DNA of 64,000 nt from Chloroflexota bacterium (GCA_958295775.1 CATQHC010000002.1:825830-889829); one strand, 5' to 3'. Numbered from the stretch's first letter, positions 7,972-17,702 are shown. Made by a program: numbers and translations. The notes: a model not told the origin generated them from the letters alone.

Positions 7972-9279
7972 GTGGCAATAGGCATCGCCCCCAACAACGC
8001 TCAATTTGTCTTGCTCAGCTTTGAGGGCCCCGACCGCTACTCGCAAGCCGGTGGACTGGGAACACGGGTTACCGAGCTTGCGCGAGCATTGGCAAATGCG
8101 GGATTTACCACTCACCTGATCTTCATCGGCGACCCAGGCTTGCCCGCTGAAGAGACCATCGAGAATGGCAATCTGCACCTCTACCGCTGGTGCCAATGGA
8201 TTAGCCATTCTCACCCCATTGGCGCCTACGAGGCAGAGTGGGACAAAGTCATCGACTTCGGCAACAGCGTTCCCTGGTTCGTCACAGACAGACTCGTGCG
8301 TCCTGCAGCCGATGCCGGCCAACTCACTGTCATTATGGCGGAAGAGTGGCACACAACAGAAACTCTGGCCCGGCTGAGCGATTCCCTTCACTTCAACGGC
8401 TTGCGACAGCAGTGCGTGCTGCTGTGGAACGCGAATAATGAATTCGGGTTTGGCCATATTAACTTCCCACGCCTCGATTTCATCTCCACCATAACTACCG
8501 TCAGCCGTTTCATGAAGCATCGACTCTGGGATTGGGGGTTGAATCCGCTCGTCATGCCCAATGGCATCCCCCGTCGCCTGCTTGAGAAAGTACCCCAGGC
8601 ACCGGTGACAATGCTCCGCAAGGGCATGGCAGCCGACTTCTTGCTGCTCAAGATTGGGCGGTACGATCCGGACAAGCGTTGGTTCCAAGCCGTTGAAGCC
8701 GCGGCACAGTTAAAGCACGCCGGTCACCGTGTACGGTTTATCGCGCGTGGCGGACTAGAGCCCCATGGCGGTGACGTGTTGCATCGCGCAAGAGAGTTGG
8801 GCCTTGTAGTTCAGGACGTCCACAGCGACAACTCTAACCTTGATGAGACACTTAATTCCATACTGGCCGCTGCCGACGCGGACGTCCTGAATCTCTGCCA
8901 GTTTGTTCCTGAGGATTTGCTGCGGGTCTTCTATTCGGCCGCCGATGCTGTTCTAGCCAATAGCGGGTATGAGCCTTTCGGCCTGGTTGGACTCGAAGCG
9001 ATGGCGTGCAGCGCCGTGGTGGTCACGGGCACTACCGGAGAAGACTACGCCATACAACTCCACAATGCGCTTTCCGTAGAAACTGATGATCCGGCAGAGC
9101 TTGCCAGCTACCTCCAGTACATCCATAGTCAACCGGACGTAATTCGCCAGATTCAGCGCCACGCCCGCCAGACTGCGGCTCTATTCACGTGGGAATCGAC
9201 CATTCGGGACCTGCTGGGCAAGGTCGAGTATCTGGCGGAGAAACAGGGCGTTCAACTGCAGAGCAACGGAGATGGCTGA
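7972..9279 (+). CDS. Glycosyltransferase, GT4/glycogen-synthase-like
   Basis: 435 residues with the GT-B fold. SQAGGLGTRVTELARALANAG near the N-terminus resembles the GGLG donor-binding loop of starch/glycogen synthases and GT4 enzymes. The C-terminal domain has KIGRYDPDKRW and the NSGYEPFGLVGLEAMACSA motif with the E-x7-E arrangement of retaining GT4/GT5 enzymes. The start is the GTG at 7972, with GGAG five bases upstream. It overlaps the GH57 gene by eight bases, so the two are probably translationally coupled and act on the same alpha-glucan or related oligosaccharide. The exact sugar donor cannot be read from the sequence. Confidence 0.85.
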   Translation: MAIGIAPNNAQFVLLSFEGPDRYSQAGGLGTRVTELARALANAGFTTHLIFIGDPGLPAEETIENGNLHLYRWCQWISHSHPIGAYEAEWDKVIDFGNSVPWFVTDRLVRPAADAGQLTVIMAEEWHTTETLARLSDSLHFNGLRQQCVLLWNANNEFGFGHINFPRLDFISTITTVSRFMKHRLWDWGLNPLVMPNGIPRRLLEKVPQAPVTMLRKGMAADFLLLKIGRYDPDKRWFQAVEAAAQLKHAGHRVRFIARGGLEPHGGDVLHRARELGLVVQDVHSDNSNLDETLNSILAAADADVLNLCQFVPEDLLRVFYSAADAVLANSGYEPFGLVGLEAMACSAVVVTGTTGEDYAIQLHNALSVETDDPAELASYLQYIHSQPDVIRQIQRHARQTAALFTWESTIRDLLGKVEYLAEKQGVQLQSNGDG

Positions 9280-10477
9280 CAATCTCGTAATCTACGTAGT
9301 TGCCCACCAGCCCCGGCGCGTGCGACTGCCCGCAAACGCTATTCCGCCCGGCGCCGCCCCCCAGGACATGGCGCCGTTGCTTTTCGATGAGGGGATGAAC
9401 GAGCGGTATTTCCGCAAGGTCGCCCGCTACTGCTATAAGCCCGCCACCGAGCTCTGGTTGCGATTGCTCGATGACGGGCTGAAACTCTGCTTCGGCATTT
9501 CACTCTCTTTGATTGAGCAGGCAAGGCGCTGGGACCCGTCCGTGCTTGCTGGCTTCAAGCGCATCGTCGCTCATCCCAACACTGAATTGATCGGCGTTGA
9601 TCCTTACCACTCATTCCTCTTGCTCATCGATCTGCCCGCCTTTGCCGCGCGCATGAACGCGATGGCGGATGATCTTGAGCAACTCTTCGGCAAGCGGCCT
9701 CAAGTAACCGATACGACTGAAATGCTCATGTCTGAGTCGATTGTCGGGGCGCTCGAAAAAGCCGGCTTCAGTGGCGCATTCATGGATGGGCGAGAATGGT
9801 TACTGGGCTGGCGGGAGCCAACGCATCTCTACTATCATCGGCCTGGCGTGAAGTTGCTGGCACGCCACTACGAGCTAAGCGACGATGTCGGCTATCGCTT
9901 CTCTCAGCGCCAATGGTCAAACTGGCCGCTGATGGCGGATGACTACGCGCGTTGGATATGCGAAGCAACCGGCCCACTGGTTATGGTGGGCTGGGACTTC
10001 GAGACCTTCGGCGAGCACCAATATTACGATAGCGGCGTCTTTGAGTTTATGGAGGCGTTGCCACGCTATCTCAAACACGAGGGTGTGATGCCGGCCACCG
10101 CCACTGAAGTGATTGATACCTACAGCGGCCAAGCGCATCAACTCTCGCTGCCGCCCTTCCCTGCAACTTGGGCAGGCTCAGGCGGCGCCGAGTTTTTCTT
10201 GGGAAATGAGCCGCAGCGCGCGCTCTTCCAACTCATGACTGCCTGCTACCATAAGGCGCGCCTCACTGGGAATGAGCAGCTCATCGACCTCGCCCTGTGG
10301 CTGATCCAGTCCGACAACCTCCACCTGATCAATTGGTGGGGACAGTGGGGCTCGGAGGCAGAGGTATCCGTCTACTTCATGCCCGATGAGTGGTGGGGGT
10401 TAGGCGTGGATGGGATCATCTGGGAGCAGCAGTGCGTCTACAAAAACTTTCTGAGCGCACTTGACAGCTATCTCTAA
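9272..10477 (+). CDS. Glycoside hydrolase family 57 protein
   Basis: 401 residues. The motif VGWDFETFGEHQYYDSGVFE (about residues 236-255) is the conserved GH57 region containing the putative catalytic Asp. TDTTEMLMSES (about residues 148-158) fits the region of the nucleophile Glu. GH57 enzymes are alpha-amylases, branching enzymes or 4-alpha-glucanotransferases acting on alpha-1,4-glucans in the cytoplasm. The gene begins inside the upstream glycosyltransferase (eight-base overlap), supporting a two-gene module for synthesis and remodelling of an alpha-glucan such as glycogen. A palindrome follows at 10561. Confidence 0.85.
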   Translation: MADNLVIYVVAHQPRRVRLPANAIPPGAAPQDMAPLLFDEGMNERYFRKVARYCYKPATELWLRLLDDGLKLCFGISLSLIEQARRWDPSVLAGFKRIVAHPNTELIGVDPYHSFLLLIDLPAFAARMNAMADDLEQLFGKRPQVTDTTEMLMSESIVGALEKAGFSGAFMDGREWLLGWREPTHLYYHRPGVKLLARHYELSDDVGYRFSQRQWSNWPLMADDYARWICEATGPLVMVGWDFETFGEHQYYDSGVFEFMEALPRYLKHEGVMPATATEVIDTYSGQAHQLSLPPFPATWAGSGGAEFFLGNEPQRALFQLMTACYHKARLTGNEQLIDLALWLIQSDNLHLINWWGQWGSEAEVSVYFMPDEWWGLGVDGIIWEQQCVYKNFLSALDSYL

Positions 10478-10560
10478 CCGAACTCATTTGCGCCGGCACG
10501 AAGAAGCCGGAGCGAATCGCAGATATAGCGCTGGGGTTCAATGCCGAAGTCTGTTTGAGG

Positions 10561-10579
10561 GGCGGTATTTGAAACCGCC
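10561..10579. repeat. REP-like palindrome between GH57 and sulfatase genes
   Basis: GGCGGT (10561-10566) pairs with ACCGCC (10574-10579) around ATTTGAA. Its core resembles the REP palindromes at 56938 and 57262, which share a GGTTTGAAACC centre. It sits between convergent genes and could also act as a weak terminator. Confidence 0.45.
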
Positions 10580-10595
10580 TGAAATGCCACAGCTT

Positions 10596-12056
10596 CTACA
10601 AGCTCATGCGTTCGTCCGCACGGGCCTTCCACTTGGCGTAATTTGGTGACTGTAGGAGAGCTTCGTTGGTTTGGACTACCAATTGACCGTTCTGTCCCCG
10701 CGGGTCACCGCGCTGCTCGTTGACTTGGGCAAGGAGCGCGCGCAACTCCTCAATGCGCCCATTGGCTTCGGCATGCCCGGCCAAATTGCGGCACTCTTGC
10801 GGGTCCTCGACCAGGTTGAAGTAGCGTTCCCTTCCCGTATGATGGAACCAGGTGTATTTATCTCGCTTCGTCGCGATGAACTGCATGCCTTGGTCCCAGC
10901 CGTGGATTCTGGTCTGTTCCCCTTGCAGGTACTCGCGCCATTCAGTTGCTTCGCCTCGCGCGAGCGGCAGCAGGCTCTTACCGTCGACCGATTCAGGGAT
11001 CTCCACCCGCGCGGCTTCGAGCACTGTCGGCATGAGATCGCGTAGTTCAATAATCTCGTCGCAAGACCCGCCGCGCTCCTCATCCCACGTGTCCGGATAC
11101 TTGATGAAGAATGGGATACGCGCGGAGCCGTCGTTGGAGTAGCCCTTGCGCCACAGACAGTGGTCGCCGAGCATATCGCCATGGTCTGAGGTAAAGATGA
11201 AGAGGGTGTTGCGCAAGGCCTCGCGATCGCGCCAGCTACACTCGTAGAGGAAACGGCCCACTTGATGGTCGATGAATGAGATGCTGCCGTAGTAAGCCGC
11301 ACGTGTGCGGCGCACCTGCGCTTCAGGGGCCCGGCCCCGCCAAGCAGTGGTGCTGGCAATCGGCTCATCGAATTCCGCGGCCCAGTCGCCCATAGGCGGC
11401 ATTGGGATATCGGGGTTGTCCTTGTACATATCGAAATAGACCGGTGGAGGATCGTAGGGCGCATGGGGACGCGTGAACGACAGCCACAGAAAGAACGGAC
11501 AGGTAGGATCGCGCCGCTCGATGAACTTGACCGCTTCGCTCACGGTCCAATGGGTGGCGTGCAGGTGTTCCGGCAAGTGGCTTGGCCGACCCATCAAGCT
11601 ATTCCACTCGAGTCCATGGTCGAGGTCACCGATCTTCCCGGCTGTTTCTTCGCGCAGCCAAGCCATATAGTCTGTCCAGAGACCACGGCCCGTGCTATCC
11701 TGCACTGCTTCGTAGAACCCGTAAAGCGCGCGGCGGGGGAATTGGTCCGACTTCCCTATGCTGGCGGTGTGGTACCCAGCCTTCATCAGCTCGCCCGCCA
11801 ACGTCGCCGGGAAGTCCAAGGCGTCTTGGCCTGCGCCACTGCCAAGCCGTCCGTGATTCCACTGGTCCATGCCCGTCATCATGGCGGCCCGCGACGGCAA
11901 GCATGACGGTGAACTCGTATAGCACCGCGTGAACTTCACGCCACGCCCGGCGAGCTGGTCGAGATACGGCGTTTCCAGGACCGGATTTGCGTACCCAATG
12001 CAGTCCGACCGCTGCTGATCGGTAATGATTACAACGATATTCGGGCGTCTTGGCAT
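10596..12056 (-). CDS. Sulfatase (arylsulfatase/choline-sulfatase-like)
   Basis: 486 residues of the alkaline-phosphatase-superfamily sulfatase fold. The formylglycine motif C52-L-P-S-R56 with the following AAMMTG is intact. Metal ligands are visible in VVIITDQQRSD near the N-terminus and in FTSDHGDMLGDH (about residues 288-299). It hydrolyses sulfate esters; the substrate is unknown but could be a sulfated sugar or polysaccharide, given the sugar-type dehydrogenase and binding-protein genes just upstream on the same strand. No signal peptide is seen, so it is probably cytoplasmic. The ATG at 12056 has GGGAG nine bases upstream. Activation needs a formylglycine-generating enzyme, not seen in this window. 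Confidence 0.92.
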   Translation of the reverse strand: MPRRPNIVVIITDQQRSDCIGYANPVLETPYLDQLAGRGVKFTRCYTSSPSCLPSRAAMMTGMDQWNHGRLGSGAGQDALDFPATLAGELMKAGYHTASIGKSDQFPRRALYGFYEAVQDSTGRGLWTDYMAWLREETAGKIGDLDHGLEWNSLMGRPSHLPEHLHATHWTVSEAVKFIERRDPTCPFFLWLSFTRPHAPYDPPPVYFDMYKDNPDIPMPPMGDWAAEFDEPIASTTAWRGRAPEAQVRRTRAAYYGSISFIDHQVGRFLYECSWRDREALRNTLFIFTSDHGDMLGDHCLWRKGYSNDGSARIPFFIKYPDTWDEERGGSCDEIIELRDLMPTVLEAARVEIPESVDGKSLLPLARGEATEWREYLQGEQTRIHGWDQGMQFIATKRDKYTWFHHTGRERYFNLVEDPQECRNLAGHAEANGRIEELRALLAQVNEQRGDPRGQNGQLVVQTNEALLQSPNYAKWKARADERMSL

Positions 12057-12216
12057 GGTAGCGTCTCCCAGAGAAATAGCTCACGCAAATGGGTTATGAA
12101 ATCGTAGAAGTGTCAGATCGCAGCGCGAGCGTGCGAAATGACTCACATACTGTATTCGTCCGTGCTGCGTCCGTCGAAGCGCATACTTCGCGAGATGCCA
12201 AACGTCGCGACAGTCT

Positions 12217-13449
12217 CTACGTCGTAGCCGCTTCGAGTTCCCGGCTCACAAACTCTTTTATGTTTACCCACTCACCATCGCGCCGGATCGATTCCTCCGC
12301 CGCCAGACAGATGACCGTGCTCTCCATACCGGCTTCAGGAGTTGCCGGTGTTGTTTTGTTGTGGGCGACGCAGTCCAAGAAGCGAAAGGCTTGCGTCAGG
12401 TCGCCGGAGTGCCCCGGCATGTTACTGTCGCGGCTGAAGTGGTACACGGCTTTTTCATTGAGCGGCCTGCGGCCGTAGACCTCCACCGAGCCGCCCTTCA
12501 CGATTATGCGCCCGTTGGCTCCAACCGCATCCAGAACTGCGCCAGGGCCGGTGGAAGGCGGGGAAAAGAGGCAGAGCTGCAAGCAGCCCTTCGCGCCGTT
12601 CTCGTACTCCACCAGCACCCACGCGTGGTCGATGATGTCGTTATTTTCCGTCAGCACGTGCTGGCCGCCGATGCCCATCACGCGTGCGGGCTTTGAATCG
12701 ACAAACCAGTTGAAGAGATCGAAGCTGTGGCAGTCTTTTTCATTAAGCGCGCCGCCGCTCTGGGACTGGCTGTAGCGCCAGGGCGTCGGCGCAAACGGTG
12801 GGCGTATTGTCCGCGCCAGTACCATCTGAGGCTGACCGATCTGGCCGCTCGCCACAATTTCGCGGCCTTTGGTCACCGCCGGATTGGAACGCTCGTTGAA
12901 CCCCATAAAGCACTTGCCGCCGCTGCGGTGGGCGGCGTCCACGATTGCCTGGCAGTCCGCTACCGTGGTCGCCAGCGGCTTGTCGCAGAGCACCCAAGCA
13001 CCGGATTCCAGCGCTGCGACAGCGATCTCCCGATGGGTGAAATTCGCGCTGACCACGACGACGGCGTCAAGATCGGCCTCGTCCAGCATGCGGCGATAGT
13101 CGGTATAGGCTACTGGCGCATCCCGCCCGAATTCTTCAGTGAGGATCTCAGTGGCTGTCGCCAGGTGATCTTCCTGTACGTCACACACGGCCACGACGTC
13201 GGCCTTGAGGTCGCGGGTCTCCACGATGCCGTATTCCTCGAGACTGCGAGCGTACTGCTTATACATCTCCTCAGGAAAGGCAATGTCGCGCGATTCACGC
13301 AGCACAGTGCCCCAATACGACGTCCGCTTGGCATGACTCCAATGCCGGTCTGCGCCCAAGTAGGCGCGGCGATCGACTTCGCTAATCCACCGCAAGTAAT
13401 TTTGGCCGCGGCCGCCAATACCGACGACGCCTACCCGAATTGCGCTCAT
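12217..13449 (-). CDS. Gfo/Idh/MocA-family oxidoreductase
   Basis: 410 residues. It starts MSAIRVGVVGIGGRGQNYLR, a Rossmann GxGxxG NAD(P)-binding motif. The CDKPLA stretch corresponds to the catalytic EKP motif with Asp in place of Glu. The C-terminal domain carries NEKDCHSFDLFNWF, which provides the usual Asp/His residues. An insertion of about 45 residues between the first strand-helix and the second strand (residues 25-70) is longer than in many family members. It probably oxidises or reduces a sugar or cyclitol. It lies between a sulfatase and a sugar-binding lipoprotein gene on the same strand, consistent with a sugar-derivative catabolic group. Confidence 0.88.
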   Translation of the reverse strand: MSAIRVGVVGIGGRGQNYLRWISEVDRRAYLGADRHWSHAKRTSYWGTVLRESRDIAFPEEMYKQYARSLEEYGIVETRDLKADVVAVCDVQEDHLATATEILTEEFGRDAPVAYTDYRRMLDEADLDAVVVVSANFTHREIAVAALESGAWVLCDKPLATTVADCQAIVDAAHRSGGKCFMGFNERSNPAVTKGREIVASGQIGQPQMVLARTIRPPFAPTPWRYSQSQSGGALNEKDCHSFDLFNWFVDSKPARVMGIGGQHVLTENNDIIDHAWVLVEYENGAKGCLQLCLFSPPSTGPGAVLDAVGANGRIIVKGGSVEVYGRRPLNEKAVYHFSRDSNMPGHSGDLTQAFRFLDCVAHNKTTPATPEAGMESTVICLAAEESIRRDGEWVNIKEFVSRELEAATT

Positions 13450-13640
13450 GTATCAAGATCCTCTTTCTCTTGTCTTCGTGCTGCGGTCAATCAGTCGGCC
13501 CAAACTCAGGACATCATTGCAATAGACTACGGAGTAGGTTTTTTGCATGCTCTTGGGCGCTAAAGGCGCCTGTTCGTGATTCGAGATGCTCATTGCGATC
13601 CAGTTTAATGGAATGCCCACGAACTGGGCATAGCGCCTCT

Positions 13641-13683
13641 AAATGACATCTCCGCAGATGAATGCTCTGCGGAGATGTCATTT
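13641..13683 (-). terminator. Long perfect hairpin downstream of the solute-binding protein gene
   Basis: Arms 13641-13658 and 13666-13683 are perfectly complementary over 18 bases around a seven-base loop. The outer pairs are A-T rich (AAAT/ATTT), so it could terminate from either side. It lies 37 bp past the stop of the solute-binding protein gene. Confidence 0.75.
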
Positions 13684-13719
13684 ATTCTCAAGTGGAATTC
13701 AAGGCTGCTTCTGTGGCGA

Positions 13720-15105
13720 CTATCCCTGCAGCCTGCCAGTCTCCTCCAGGCGCGCGACCCACATCGCATCGAGTTCCCGGGCCACCTCTTCGACTGACTT
13801 CGTGCCTTCCCAGATCTGTGGCAGCGCCTGGCGCGCGCTTTGGTCGAAGAATCTGCCGTCCCAACTGCCGCCAAAGGGCACCACGGCGAATTCGGGGTTC
13901 TGCAAGAAGCGCGTGCGATTTTCCGGCGTGGTGAGATACTCATTCCAAAAGTACTCATTGGCTGCGATCAACGCGGACGGAGAACCGGAGGGGAATGAAA
14001 TTGCCCGCGCCATCCCCCACTCGCCGCCGTCGAAGTTCGTAAACCATTTCAGCACCTCCCAGGACGCGTCCTGGGCGTCGGACGTGCTGAACATAGAGGC
14101 GCCGCCGGAGCCGAAGAACGTAAACCTACCTTCGGGTCCCTGGGGCATGAGTCCGACGTCGAAGTCAAGCCCCTCTACACCTGCTAAACGCACTGCCGCC
14201 CACTCGGGCAGGAAAGAGATTGCTATCTTGCCTTGGGCAAAGCCATTATTCCAGCCCAGCGCCGGGTAGGGATGGGTGCGGTCCTTGAGCATCAGGTCGG
14301 CCAGATACTGAAGCGCGGCAATTGAGCCAGGTTCCGTGATGACAGACCGGGTGTTGTCATCGGCCAGGAAGCCACCGCCAAACGACCGCAGCACGTGATC
14401 GATGCGCACCAGCCGGAACTCAACGCCCCACGATTCCGGTTCGTTGTCATTATTCGCGTCCTTCGTCAGGACACGCGCCATCTCGCGCAGGTCGTCCCAC
14501 GTCCAGTCTTCGCCCGGTTCGTCTAATCCGGCCTCCGCGAGCAGTGTCTTGTTGTAGTAGACGCCTTCCGTGGCATGGTTCCACGGCAAAGCCCATTGCC
14601 CGCCTTCAGGCACCCGGTAGAACTCGGTGACACGCGGATAGTAGGCCGCGATGTCGAAGTTCGTATCTGCCTTGATGTGGTCATCCAAGTTTACCAGCAC
14701 GCCCTCGGCCGCATAGGTAAAGTGCCCGCCGGACATGTGCAGCACGTCCGCATTGGCGCCGGCGGCGACAAACGTGGCGATTTGCTGCTGATAATTCGTG
14801 CCCGCCTCCGCGATGATCAGCTTGATCTGGATGCTCGGATTCTTTTCATGGAAGTTCGCCAGCCACGCATCCATGGCGTCGACGCTGCGCCCGGCAAAGG
14901 GGCCGATTAGGAACTCGACCTCGGTCGGCTCAGCCGGTGCGGGCGCCTCCTGCTTGGCCTCTTCTTCCTTCGGCGCCATGGCTTCTTCTTCCGCAGCCGG
15001 TGCCGTGGCAACAGTGCCGCACGCCGCCAAACCCACCATGCCCAGCGTTCCGCCCATGCCCTGCAAGAGCCGGCGACGACTCAATCCAACAGAACTCGAC
15101 CGCAT
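13720..15105 (-). CDS. Extracellular sugar-binding lipoprotein of an ABC transporter
   Basis: About 461 residues. The N-terminus has a twin-arginine-like SRRRLLQG followed by a hydrophobic stretch and a lipobox LAAC, so it is probably exported and lipid-anchored. An Ala/Glu/Pro-rich linker precedes a type 1 substrate-binding fold (extracellular solute-binding family 1) with PEGGQWALPWNHATEGVYYN and WTWDDLREMARVLT. I choose the ATG at 15105 because GGAGG lies eight bases upstream; the ATG at 15111 is too close to it. No permease or ATPase gene is adjacent, so it is an orphan binding protein here. The substrate is likely a carbohydrate. Confidence 0.9.
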   Translation of the reverse strand: MRSSSVGLSRRRLLQGMGGTLGMVGLAACGTVATAPAAEEEAMAPKEEEAKQEAPAPAEPTEVEFLIGPFAGRSVDAMDAWLANFHEKNPSIQIKLIIAEAGTNYQQQIATFVAAGANADVLHMSGGHFTYAAEGVLVNLDDHIKADTNFDIAAYYPRVTEFYRVPEGGQWALPWNHATEGVYYNKTLLAEAGLDEPGEDWTWDDLREMARVLTKDANNDNEPESWGVEFRLVRIDHVLRSFGGGFLADDNTRSVITEPGSIAALQYLADLMLKDRTHPYPALGWNNGFAQGKIAISFLPEWAAVRLAGVEGLDFDVGLMPQGPEGRFTFFGSGGASMFSTSDAQDASWEVLKWFTNFDGGEWGMARAISFPSGSPSALIAANEYFWNEYLTTPENRTRFLQNPEFAVVPFGGSWDGRFFDQSARQALPQIWEGTKSVEEVARELDAMWVARLEETGRLQG

Positions 15106-15690
15106 GTTCATACCCTCCTGTACGTTTCAAACTTCATCCGAACAGCATACGTTTATTGCCAAGTAGATTATCATACAACCTGCCAAGCCTCAAATCGCTA
15201 TTGTTGGTCGAGATCTTATCACCATCTACCCCCTCCTACTGTATGGCTCCCAAATGTGCAAGACTGCGCCGCCCAATTCAGGACAGCGCTCGCCATAGCA
15301 ACTTCTGTCGTCTCATCGTTTTGTACAGAGATTGACCCAGCCGCGGACGGCCCAAATTCGGCTGGCCCTCGAGAAACAAATGAGCATTGATGCAACTTTC
15401 CACGTTTCAAGCGACATCTCCGCTCAATACACGCCCAGACTGCCGCGCTATACTGGGATGAACTCTTATCAGCCTTGACCAAGCTGTAAGACCGTACCGC
15501 GATCACGTGGGGTGATGTTGTCGGGAAACCGCGAGCATGTCTGTGAAATGTGGAATTGACAGATCGGATTCTTCCTTGTACAAGTCCAGGCCTCAGTCCT
15601 CTTGAGCGCTACTATAGGAAAACCTTCACGGGTGCGCAGCGCAGCGCCGTCCGAGAGTCCCGGCTACTATAGCAGTGGCGAGGCGCAAGC
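15106..15690. other. Intergenic region without a supported gene
   Basis: 585 bp between divergent genes (solute-binding protein and EamA permease). It must hold both promoters, but I could not pick out a convincing box pair. The short ORFs here have no protein-like composition. Confidence 0.6.
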
Positions 15691-16566
15691 ATGACCCCGC
15701 TTGCGTTGCTGCTTGTGCTGGCAGCGGCATTGGCGCATGCCACGTGGAATTTGCTTCTCAAGCGCAGCGGCAGACCCCTCATCTACACCTGGAACATCTG
15801 CGTTGCCGGTACCATTGCAACGCTGCCTGTTGCAATATACATACTTTCCAGATCGACGATTTCGCTCACCGGCTGGGGGTTTTTTCTAGGAACCGCCATC
15901 ATCCACGCGTTCTACTTCACGCTGCTCGCACAGGCCTACGAGCATGGCGACATGTCGCTCGTCTATCCGCTCGCCCGAGGCATGGGTGTGGCGCTCACAC
16001 CCATCGGCGCGGTGCTGATCCTGGGCGAGCACATCACTCTGCCGCAAGGGCTCGGCATTGCCGGCATCGTCCTAGGACTCTTGATCCTCCAGATTCCCGC
16101 AGACTTCTCACGCCAGACGCTGGCCGCGCACTTCCGCCCGGCGGCCGGACTCATTTTCGCCGTAATTACCGGCGTCACCATTGCCACGTACTCGCTCTGG
16201 GACAAGGTGGGTGTTTCGCACGTGCCGCCATTGTTATATGTTTCGGGGGCGTTTCTCGGTCCAGCCATTACCATGTCGTGGCTGCTCCGCCGCCGGGTGA
16301 GAGAGTTAATCGACACGTGGCGGGCGCATCCGGTTACCATGGGCGCCGGGGCGTTGCTCTCCCCGCTCGCCTATAGCCTTGCGCTCGTGGCTCTCTCGAT
16401 CGCGCAGGTAAGCCAGGTAGCGCCGCTACGTGAAGTTGGAGTCGTCATCGGCACGGTGCTTGGTATCGTGATACTGCGCGAACAATCGCCGGTGCCGCGC
16501 ATCGGGGGCGCAATCGTAATCGCCTTGGGGGCTATCGTGCTCGCGTATAGCAGCGTGACGGTCTAG
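15691..16566 (+). CDS. EamA/DMT-superfamily permease
   Basis: 291 residues with ten hydrophobic segments in two repeated halves, the layout of drug/metabolite transporters. Typical signatures are the HATWNLLLKRSG segment after the first helix, LVYPLARGMGVALTPIGAVL at the end of the first EamA domain and SQVAPLREVGVVIGTVLG at the end of the second. It is predicted to be in the cytoplasmic membrane, exporting or importing a small metabolite of unknown nature. It is encoded alone, divergent from the solute-binding protein gene and followed by a GC-rich hairpin (16625-16643). Confidence 0.88.
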   Translation: MTPLALLLVLAAALAHATWNLLLKRSGRPLIYTWNICVAGTIATLPVAIYILSRSTISLTGWGFFLGTAIIHAFYFTLLAQAYEHGDMSLVYPLARGMGVALTPIGAVLILGEHITLPQGLGIAGIVLGLLILQIPADFSRQTLAAHFRPAAGLIFAVITGVTIATYSLWDKVGVSHVPPLLYVSGAFLGPAITMSWLLRRRVRELIDTWRAHPVTMGAGALLSPLAYSLALVALSIAQVSQVAPLREVGVVIGTVLGIVILREQSPVPRIGGAIVIALGAIVLAYSSVTV

Positions 16567-16624
16567 TTGTCCCAAATGCCCTTGCTAATAGAAGCAAGTA
16601 CAGCGGCAGTATTTAGGTAAATAG

Positions 16625-16643
16625 GCGGGGGACAAGCCCCCGC
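16625..16643. terminator. GC-rich hairpin after the EamA gene
   Basis: GCGGGGG (16625-16631) pairs with CCCCCGC (16637-16643) around ACAAG. No T-run follows, so this may be a dispersed intergenic palindrome rather than a true terminator. It lies between convergent genes. Confidence 0.45.
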
Positions 16644-16790
16644 GCTACGTCTTGAATTGATGCAGGGCCTGCTCTGCGGCATGCTCAGAGCAGGCGCGGA
16701 CTCCCAGTACGATGCATAGACCCAGCCGGCAAGCGAAGAGTCTCTCTCACCTTGGGGTGAGGGGAGCCTTCAGGCACTAAAGCCGCACCG

Positions 16791-17657
16791 CTAGTCGCCG
16801 GATTGCGCTGCCTGTGCCAGCACACTGTCGAGTGCCTGCTTGGCAATGCTCACCGCGACTTCCCGGTCCTGATTGCGGAACTCGTCGTCAAATATCTCGA
16901 TGGCGACGTAGCCGTCGAAGCCGATCTCGGCAATGGCCTGAAACCACCCCGTCAGGTCGATCACCCCCTTACCCGGCAGCACGCGGTCCGTGTCTTCCAG
17001 GGTCATTGCGTCGGCATGCGGCGCGTCGTTCACGTGCAGGTGCACGATGTCCTCCGCGCGCAGCGAGCGGATCTGCGCCAATTCGCCGCCGCTTGTGAAA
17101 TAGTGGAACGAATCCAGGATCAAGCCGACGTTGGGTCTGCCGGTCTCGCGCAGCATAGCGATAGTATCAGGTATGTTGTTGAGGAAGGCGTGGGGTTCGT
17201 CCAGCCGAAACGTGCGCAGCCCGAGAAATTCCAGCCCAATGGCAATGCCATGGGGTTCCGCCCGCTCAGCCAGAACTTTCGTGCGATCTCGTAAGATTCT
17301 CCGCGCCTCGTCCGGCGGCATGGACATGCGGTTGGGGAAATACGAGCCGGTACGCCGGCAGCCCACCGACGCCGCGATTGCGCAGTTCTCCGAAAACTGC
17401 TCGAGCGACTGCATGAACTCTGCCTCAGGCGCAAAAATCCCTGCCGGGATGAAGCCCATGTACGCGGGCAACGCATTGTGCGCGGCAAAGAGATCGCGCG
17501 CAGCCGCAGCGGACGTATCGTCAATCAAGGCCCGCACTGCGCCAAAAGAGGCATCTACGCCGGGAATCCCGAAGCGCTGCGCCAGGTCGAGCATCTCTTC
17601 CAGCGAATAGCCCGCTTTCAAGATGGATGCGTGTAGAGACGGTTTCGGTAAAGACAT
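16791..17657 (-). CDS. Sugar phosphate isomerase/epimerase (xylose-isomerase-like TIM barrel)
   Basis: 288 residues of the AP endonuclease 2/xylose isomerase-like TIM-barrel family. Metal-binding positions are visible in IGLEFLG (Glu), LILDSFHYF (Asp, His), VHLHVNDAPHAD (His) and VAIEIFDDEF (Glu). Such enzymes interconvert keto- and aldo-sugars or cyclitol intermediates. I start at the ATG at 17657, with GGAGAA eight bases upstream; the open frame reaches 17693 but that extension lacks a site. It is the last gene of a minus-strand group with the PIG-L-like and M55 genes (46-bp gap). Confidence 0.87.
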   Translation of the reverse strand: MSLPKPSLHASILKAGYSLEEMLDLAQRFGIPGVDASFGAVRALIDDTSAAAARDLFAAHNALPAYMGFIPAGIFAPEAEFMQSLEQFSENCAIAASVGCRRTGSYFPNRMSMPPDEARRILRDRTKVLAERAEPHGIAIGLEFLGLRTFRLDEPHAFLNNIPDTIAMLRETGRPNVGLILDSFHYFTSGGELAQIRSLRAEDIVHLHVNDAPHADAMTLEDTDRVLPGKGVIDLTGWFQAIAEIGFDGYVAIEIFDDEFRNQDREVAVSIAKQALDSVLAQAAQSGD

Positions 17658-17702
17658 GGTCGCGTTCTCCAAAACTATTTGGTTGCCGTGCAAGATTCGG
17701 TG

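Noticed and set aside
15219..15506. A 95-codon minus-strand ORF in the intergenic region
   Set aside because: No ribosome-binding site, no domain and a low-quality composition.
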